NCBI GenBank assembly: GCA_028281865.1
Contig: JANQJB010000071.1
Location: 1-49,806, forward strand
Source: Marinagarivorans sp.
GTDB lineage: Bacteria > Pseudomonadota > Gammaproteobacteria > Pseudomonadales > Cellvibrionaceae
Direction of reading: 5' to 3'
Length of the DNA stretch: 49,806 nt
In this document: positions 44,304 to 49,806 of the stretch, piece after piece
How the letters are laid out: each line of letters starts with the position of its first letter
How positions within the stretch are numbered: the first letter of the stretch is position 1
Notes under the pieces: model-generated
Told to the model about the DNA's origin: nothing
Seen by the model: the letters and a program-made list of their open reading frames with translations, nothing else
Database searches by the model: none
Translations under genes and position numbers: made by a program

Positions 44304-45335
44304 TTAGTCTGCAAGCTGCTCTTCTAGTTTTTTTATGCGTGCTACCCATTCTTCGAGCTGACTCACACGCACCGCTGTTTTTCGCCACTGTTTGACATCT
44401 TGCATCAAGGTTCCCGAAGAGTACACACCGGGTTCTTTAATTGATTTAGTAACTACCGTCGCGCCATTTAAATGCACGTCATCAACAATTTCTATATGAC
44501 CATTAATGGCGACACATCCACCCATGGTGCAACGCGCGCCGATGGTCGTACTACCTGCGATGGCGCAGCGGCCAGCAATCGCCGTACGAGCCCCAATTTT
44601 CACATTGTGAGCCAGGTGCACCTGGTTATCGATAATAACGCCATCTTCAATGATTGTGTCGGTAAGTGCACCTCGATCAATTGACGTATTCGAACCAATC
44701 TCAACATTGTTTCCAATTCTGACACCGCCGAGTTGCTGAATTTTAAGCCAACCGTCGTCTGTCGGAGCAAAGCCAAACCCATCAGAACCCACCACTGTAC
44801 CACCGTGGATAATACAATTCTGGCCAATTTTTATATCGTGATAAATTGTCACATTCGGATACAGCAGACTCGCACCGCCGATCACGCTGCGAGCACCAAT
44901 AAATGTTCCCGCTAACACTTCACAGCCGTCTTCAAGCACAACATCGTCTTCTATTACACAATTGGCACCAACGGAAACATTTTTTCCTAAGCGTGCACGC
45001 TTTGAAACAACCGCAGTAGGGTGAATATTTAAACTGGCAGATGGTCTTGTCGCAAACAGGGCCGAAACCTTCGCATAAGCGACGTAGGGGTTTTCGACAA
45101 TGAGCTGGTTTTTTAAATTTTCACTATCAAAAAATTGGGCAAGAATCACCGCGCCGGCGCAAGTTTCTGCAAGCGCTGATTGATACTTTTTATCAGACAA
45201 AAAACTCAGTTGCGATGCTGTAGCAATCTCTAACGACGCTAAACCATTCAGCGAATAGTCAGGATCGCCGATTAATTCTGCGTCAATCTCCTGAGCTATT
45301 TGCGCTAAAGATAAGCTACTGCGTTTAAACGCCAT
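44304..45335 (-). CDS. lpxD: UDP-3-O-acylglucosamine N-acyltransferase
   Basis: A 343-residue LpxD, third step of lipid A synthesis. An N-terminal uridine-binding domain (about 1-100) is followed by a left-handed beta-helix of hexapeptide repeats and a C-terminal helix. The active-site region is DNQVHLAHNVKIG, and SDGFGFAP is characteristic. It lies 8 bp after the ompH stop. Confidence 0.97.
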   Translation of the reverse strand: MAFKRSSLSLAQIAQEIDAELIGDPDYSLNGLASLEIATASQLSFLSDKKYQSALAETCAGAVILAQFFDSENLKNQLIVENPYVAYAKVSALFATRPSASLNIHPTAVVSKRARLGKNVSVGANCVIEDDVVLEDGCEVLAGTFIGARSVIGGASLLYPNVTIYHDIKIGQNCIIHGGTVVGSDGFGFAPTDDGWLKIQQLGGVRIGNNVEIGSNTSIDRGALTDTIIEDGVIIDNQVHLAHNVKIGARTAIAGRCAIAGSTTIGARCTMGGCVAINGHIEIVDDVHLNGATVVTKSIKEPGVYSSGTLMQDVKQWRKTAVRVSQLEEWVARIKKLEEQLAD

Positions 45336-45343
45336 GAGATAAA

Positions 45344-45847
45344 TTATTTTTTATTCAGTGCTTCAACAACTTTTTTAGTGATATCGACTTTTTCACCGGC
45401 AAAAAATACTGCCTGCGCATTAAGTACAACATCTAATTTATCTTTTTTAACAACCTCTTCAATAACTTTTTCTAACTTGGGCTGGACTTCTCTGACTACT
45501 CTGTCACTCATCGCCTTGCGTTCAGCCTGAATTTTTTGGCCCGCTAACTGAAAATCAGCATTTACGTACTCTATTTTCTTCTGGTGCGATGCTCGTTCGT
45601 CAACACTCCAGGTCATTCCTTTTGTCTCAGCTTCTTTCGCCAAGGATTGTAGGTCCGCTCGTAAATTTTCAGCTTTTGCGACCAATGCAGCATACTCTTT
45701 GTTTTCCTCAAGGTCGCGCATGGCTTTTTTAGCAATATCCGAACCCATGATAGCGGCCTGCGGGTTTAATACACCGATTTTCTCGGCAAACGCCGCCGGC
45801 GTAAGCAAACAAAACAGCGCAATTACAAAAAATTTTTTAGTTAACAT
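45344..45847 (-). CDS. skp: OmpH/Skp periplasmic chaperone
   Basis: A 167-residue Skp-like chaperone for outer-membrane proteins. The signal peptide ends near AFA-EK (residue 21). KIGVLNPQAAIMGSD is the first core strand, and the long central part is a charged coiled coil forming the tentacles. KLDVVLNAQAVFFAGEKVDIT closes the core. It lies between bamA and lpxD as usual. Confidence 0.95.
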   Translation of the reverse strand: MLTKKFFVIALFCLLTPAAFAEKIGVLNPQAAIMGSDIAKKAMRDLEENKEYAALVAKAENLRADLQSLAKEAETKGMTWSVDERASHQKKIEYVNADFQLAGQKIQAERKAMSDRVVREVQPKLEKVIEEVVKKDKLDVVLNAQAVFFAGEKVDITKKVVEALNKK

Positions 45848-45875
45848 GTTTCACTCCTATCAATATCTTTATACG

Positions 45876-48572
45876 TTAAAAATTGGTGCCCATTGAAAAC
45901 TGAAATAGTTCTCGTCGATCAAAGTCCTGACGCCTAAACGGTTTGGCAAAACTGAACGTTAGCGGCCCCATACCGGAAATCCAATTTAAATTGATACCGT
46001 ATGAGGCGTTAAAGTTTTCTAAACGCGGCGCACTACAGTTCACCTGATATTCGCCACAACGAGTATCGAAAACATTACCGGCATCGACAAAAAGCGAAAG
46101 TTGAACCGAGCGTTGGTCCTCAATAAAAGGAACTGGGAAAATTAACTCAGTACTGAAAAACATTGACGTATTTCCGCCGAAAGAGCGAAACGTACTACTG
46201 TTGTAACGTCTGTGCATTAATTTACCCGAGGTACAGATATCGCCTGTGTTGGGGTTGATAAAATCATTTTCTCCACAATCGACGTAGGCGGTTCCGCTTA
46301 ACTCTCCTATAGCATTGCCTCCGTTCGGATCTTGGGCAGTGAAGTCAGTAAACGCCGCTCGGCTGTACGCAAATTGAGGCGAACTTCTAGGACCGAGCGT
46401 ATTGCGCCGAAACCCGCGCAAGGTGCCTAAACCACCGCCATAGTAATGCTCGAAAAAGGGCAGTCGATCGAGGTCTCCATAGCCATCACCGAAACCCAAA
46501 TTCGCCTTAAATCGCAACGTGAGTTCCCGCGTCAATGGCAGAAAATATTGCGCATCGTAGTGAATTTTATAATACTCTAAATCACTTTTCGGCAAAGTCG
46601 CTTCGAAAGAAACTCGCTGCATACTGCCGCGTGTAGCCAAGATCCCGCGGTTTAGTGTATTGCGTAACCAGTTAAATGACAGCGATACCGAATTGAAAGA
46701 ATCTCCATAGAGATCGATAAAACCTGGTTCGATATTTTCCAGCAACGTATCTTCCGTCACAGGCTGTGTCTGAACACTGAAATCTTCGACCAAGCCATCA
46801 CCGTCGATATCGAAATTGCCGTCAATAATTAAACTATCCAATAGTATCGACTGCTCGATACTCATTTGCTGATACGGAAAACCGCTGTCGAGATCGAGTT
46901 GGATAAAATCTGATTTAATTTCGTTAGGACTAAAAATACCTGTATCGATCGCGATATGACTTAAATCAAAGCCAAAACGCAAGCGTTGATTCTCCGATGT
47001 TGGGTAGCCAAAGCTCATACCAAAACCAAAATTGTCCAACGAGTAATCTACTACCCCACCAAATTCGCTGTAGTCGCGCTCCTGAAAATACAAGTTAATA
47101 CCACGGCTCACACCGTCAGGTGTAAAATAAGGGTCGTCGTAGGAAAAGCGGTAGGCGGTTTGGTAATCACTATAATTGATTGAGATGCCCACTTGCTTAC
47201 CTGTACCCAACCAATTGTTTTCATGCAAGCTCGCACCGATTAACGGACCGAGCCCTTGCGAATAGCCTATGCTGGCGTTTACTGAACCCGAAGTTTGCTC
47301 TTCAACGGTGTACTCGACATCTACCAAGTCCGAAGAACCGGGAACTTCTTTTTGTTCGACACTCACTTCCTTGAAATACCCCAGTCGTTCCAGCCTAACT
47401 TTTCCGCGCTCAATTCGCGCATTCGAAGCGGGAGAGCCTTCAGATTGGCGCATTTCTCTGCGCAATACTTCATCCGTACTGCGAGTATTTCCTCTAAATT
47501 CAATTCGTCTCACATAAACACGTGAAGACGGATCAACAAAAAAGGTAATTTTTACTGTTTTATTTTCATGATCAGGTTCGGGAATACCCTCAACCTTCGC
47601 ATTCGTGTATCCCGCATTACCTAGCATGGTCGTCACATACTCAGACGTCGTCGTCATTAGATTTTGAGAAAACGTATCGCCTTTGCGCAACAACACCAAA
47701 CGACGTATTGAATATTCGGGCAAAATTAATTCGCCAGCCAAATCGATTTCACTAACTGTATAAATATCACCTTCGTGGATATTAAACGTTATAAACACCG
47801 AGCGTTTATCCGGGCTTAACGAAACCTGCGACGAAACAATTTTAAAATCCAAATAACCACGGTCTAGGTAATACGACTCCAAGGTTTCTAAGTCACCTTT
47901 AAGTTTTTCTTTCGAATACTTGTCGTCGCCGCGAATCCAAGACAACCAATTGGTTTTATTAATTTCAAATAAATCAAGCAAAGTTTTTTCGTCAAAGACT
48001 TTATTTCCGACAATATTGATATGCCGAATCGAAGCAACTTTTCCTTCGTCAATTTGTATATCAACCTTAACCTGATTGTTGGCAAGTTCTTCAACATCTA
48101 ATTCGACTTCAGCAGAATATCGCCCCTGCGCAATATATTGGCGCTGTAATTCCTTGACTATGCCATCGAGCGTTTCACGCTGTAAAATTTGTCCTTCAGA
48201 CAAGCCGTTGTCTTCCATCACTTCCATAAGTTGCTCTGTTTTTATCGCCTTGTTTCCATCAATGGCAATCTCACCGATAGCAGGCCGCTCCTTTACCATG
48301 ACAATCAAAACACTGCCATCCCGTACTACTTTAATATCGGAGAAGAAACCTGTGGCGAACAGTGAACGAATCACAGTGCGAACAATTTCAGGCGTTGCCC
48401 AATCACCCTCTCGGACTGGAAGAGCAGCAAAAACCGGACTAGCGGAAACACGCTGCAACCCATCAATGCGAATATCGGCAATTTGAAATTCATCGGCGAA
48501 TAGCAAATTCGGAAGTAAAAAAAGTAGCGCAACGACTGCCAAGATGCGTCGTTTAAAAAATATGTGTTTCAC
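45876..48572 (-). CDS. bamA: Outer-membrane protein assembly factor BamA, with enlarged loop
   Basis: An 898-residue BamA, nearly 90 longer than in E. coli. The signal peptide ends near LFA-DE (26), five POTRA domains span about 27-425, and the 16-strand barrel follows, ending in the terminal Phe. The loop-6 motif RGF is at 719-721. The extra length is mainly in extracellular loop 3 (about 541-625), which contains an Asp-rich DxDxDGxxE segment at 588-596. Cys766/Cys780 match the E. coli loop-6 disulfide; Cys839/Cys846 are an extra pair. The start is GTG with only a poor ribosome site. The product inserts beta-barrel proteins into the outer membrane. Confidence 0.97.
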   Translation of the reverse strand: MKHIFFKRRILAVVALLFLLPNLLFADEFQIADIRIDGLQRVSASPVFAALPVREGDWATPEIVRTVIRSLFATGFFSDIKVVRDGSVLIVMVKERPAIGEIAIDGNKAIKTEQLMEVMEDNGLSEGQILQRETLDGIVKELQRQYIAQGRYSAEVELDVEELANNQVKVDIQIDEGKVASIRHINIVGNKVFDEKTLLDLFEINKTNWLSWIRGDDKYSKEKLKGDLETLESYYLDRGYLDFKIVSSQVSLSPDKRSVFITFNIHEGDIYTVSEIDLAGELILPEYSIRRLVLLRKGDTFSQNLMTTTSEYVTTMLGNAGYTNAKVEGIPEPDHENKTVKITFFVDPSSRVYVRRIEFRGNTRSTDEVLRREMRQSEGSPASNARIERGKVRLERLGYFKEVSVEQKEVPGSSDLVDVEYTVEEQTSGSVNASIGYSQGLGPLIGASLHENNWLGTGKQVGISINYSDYQTAYRFSYDDPYFTPDGVSRGINLYFQERDYSEFGGVVDYSLDNFGFGMSFGYPTSENQRLRFGFDLSHIAIDTGIFSPNEIKSDFIQLDLDSGFPYQQMSIEQSILLDSLIIDGNFDIDGDGLVEDFSVQTQPVTEDTLLENIEPGFIDLYGDSFNSVSLSFNWLRNTLNRGILATRGSMQRVSFEATLPKSDLEYYKIHYDAQYFLPLTRELTLRFKANLGFGDGYGDLDRLPFFEHYYGGGLGTLRGFRRNTLGPRSSPQFAYSRAAFTDFTAQDPNGGNAIGELSGTAYVDCGENDFINPNTGDICTSGKLMHRRYNSSTFRSFGGNTSMFFSTELIFPVPFIEDQRSVQLSLFVDAGNVFDTRCGEYQVNCSAPRLENFNASYGINLNWISGMGPLTFSFAKPFRRQDFDRRELFQFSMGTNF

Positions 48573-48641
48573 TGACTAATGATTTCTTCTTTTTAAATAA
48601 TGTAATTCGGTAAGCAAATATAGGCTGTGCGGGGCCAGGCC

Positions 48642-49806
48642 CTACAAGCGCAAAATATCGTTATAAAAAGCCAGGACCATCACGAATACAATGGCCACTA
48701 AACCCGCCTGAAAACCAAGCCACTTAGCTTTTTCAGACACGGGACTGCCTTTTATGCCCTCAATTATGTAATACATAATATGCCCGCCATCCAAAATCGG
48801 AATGGGTAGCAAATTAAAAACTCCAAGGTAGACACTAATAACGGCAAGAAATTGCACAAAGTACTCAACTCCAGCCCGCGCCGAATCGCCCGCAACTTTA
48901 GCAATGCCAATGGGGCCACTCAAGTTTTTCACCGAAATCTCCCCAACAAAGAGTTTTTTCAGCGAAACCAGAATCGTGACTGAGGTGCTCCAGCTTTTTT
49001 CTACCGCATTCACTAAAGCAGGACCGAAGTCGTAGCGTTTGCGAAAACGGGCATTATCAGGCCAAGGCTCGCGCTGAGGATAAATTCCAACACGACCAAT
49101 AGTAGAACCGTCTTCTAGCTTAACGGGTTCCGGAACAAGCGCGATCAGCTCAACCTGAGCATCGCGCTCAATCTCGAGCTCGATCTCTTTACCGGGGCGC
49201 ATCCTAACGTAATCTACCCATTGATCCCAGTCTTTAACTGCCTCACCGTCAATCGAAAGGAATTTATCCCCCACCATTAAGCCAGCTCTTTCTGCTGGAG
49301 TATCTTTAAGCACGCCGCCTACGACCGTAAGAATCTTGGGCCGAATAAAACGTATGCCCATACCCTCGATTGGGTTCGGCTCCTCAGCACCTTTTAACCA
49401 ATCTTCAAGAACCAGGTTAACGTTATAACGCAGCTCAGAATCGCCTGGGTAGGTAACAGTCATACTCATTTCACCCGTTTCACCCAAGCGCAACAGCATG
49501 CGTTCAAGTACCGCCTGACGATTAGGTGTATTTACACCATCTACTGAAACAATTAACTGACCCGGCTCCAATCCAGCATAAGCTGCTTCCGATTCGGGCT
49601 CGATCTCACCAATAATGGGGGTGTATTCCCATACGCCATACATATTCAAGCCAGCGAATACAAAAATAGCGAGAAGAATGTTGGCCAAGGGCCCCGCCAA
49701 CATTATTGAGATGCGCTGCCATAAGGGTTTTGATTCTAGGGTCTGGTTTTGCATATCGGGCGTAATTTCAACACTATCATCACCGACTTCACCCAACATC
49801 TTGACG
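48642..49806 (-). CDS. rseP: RseP site-2 protease, N-terminal part beyond window
   Basis: The C-terminal 387 codons of the RIP metalloprotease RseP, which cuts RseA in the sigma-E envelope stress response. The reading frame is open to the right edge, and the residues VKMLGE there match the family just after the HExxH helix, so the ATG at 49799 is internal. Two PDZ domains are visible (about GEIEPESEAAYAGLEPGQ and GVLKDTPAERAGLMVGDK). The C-terminal membrane motif NLLPIPILDGGH holds the third zinc ligand. It lies upstream of bamA in the canonical order. Confidence 0.96.
   Translation of the reverse strand, partial: VKMLGEVGDDSVEITPDMQNQTLESKPLWQRISIMLAGPLANILLAIFVFAGLNMYGVWEYTPIIGEIEPESEAAYAGLEPGQLIVSVDGVNTPNRQAVLERMLLRLGETGEMSMTVTYPGDSELRYNVNLVLEDWLKGAEEPNPIEGMGIRFIRPKILTVVGGVLKDTPAERAGLMVGDKFLSIDGEAVKDWDQWVDYVRMRPGKEIELEIERDAQVELIALVPEPVKLEDGSTIGRVGIYPQREPWPDNARFRKRYDFGPALVNAVEKSWSTSVTILVSLKKLFVGEISVKNLSGPIGIAKVAGDSARAGVEYFVQFLAVISVYLGVFNLLPIPILDGGHIMYYIIEGIKGSPVSEKAKWLGFQAGLVAIVFVMVLAFYNDILRL

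Noticed and set aside
48632-48642. GGGCC/GGCCC palindrome between rseP and bamA
   Set aside because: Only one base separates the arms, and no T run follows, so it cannot act as a terminator.

Overview
The window looks like a chromosomal segment of a marine-type gammaproteobacterium, most likely a relative of Cellvibrionaceae (Teredinibacter/Saccharophagus-like). The support is the Pseudomonas-type order murJ-ribF-ileS-lspA-fkpB-ispH followed by type IV pilus minor-pilin genes, the canonical gammaproteobacterial rseP-bamA-ompH-lpxD-fabZ-lpxA-lpxB-rnhB block, AceEF of the homodimeric-E1 type, and a poly-Ser/Gly linker behind a lipoprotein signal. The genus is an inference. Most genes lie on the minus strand, and both window edges cut genes.

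Left part, 1-11083 (minus strand): two consecutive minor-pilin clusters. The right-hand one is complete (fimU-like, pilV, pilW, pilX, pilY1, pilE, ending in a hairpin terminator). The left-hand one (fimT-like, pilV, pilW) runs off the left edge. Together they encode priming and tip components of type IV pili, plus a very large PilY1 adhesin.

11322-18919 (minus): isoprenoid (ispH), peptidyl-prolyl isomerase (fkpB), lipoprotein signal peptidase (lspA), isoleucyl-tRNA synthetase (ileS), FAD synthesis (ribF) and lipid II flippase (murJ).

19137-23630 (plus): an accessory-looking island between two housekeeping blocks. It holds an OmpA-like glycine-zipper protein, a 749-bp gene-free leader containing a stem-loop, and a two-gene unit. 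That unit is a Tat-exported DUF1552 protein with a TTG start, followed by a DUF1587/1595/1592/1588/1585 lipoprotein with one CxxCH motif. It has no assigned biochemical role and is the best candidate here for an undescribed system.

23847-36978: pyruvate dehydrogenase E1-E2 (aceE, aceF with three lipoyl domains); an M16 peptidase, a PerM-like permease and a TusA-like protein, tightly coupled; a divergent periplasmic M48 protease with C-terminal TPR repeats (BepA-like); and a PAS-PAS-GGDEF-EAL protein.

37451-40840: an LpxH-like metallophosphoesterase, a six-TM voltage-gated-type K+ channel ending in a zinc ribbon, a SUI1/YciH protein, an unrecognised membrane-anchored protein and a degenerate PilZ protein.

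41159-49806 (minus): the outer-membrane biogenesis block from rnhB back to a truncated rseP. Its BamA has an enlarged extracellular loop carrying a calcium-type Asp loop. I see no rRNA, tRNA, CRISPR array, IS element or prophage.
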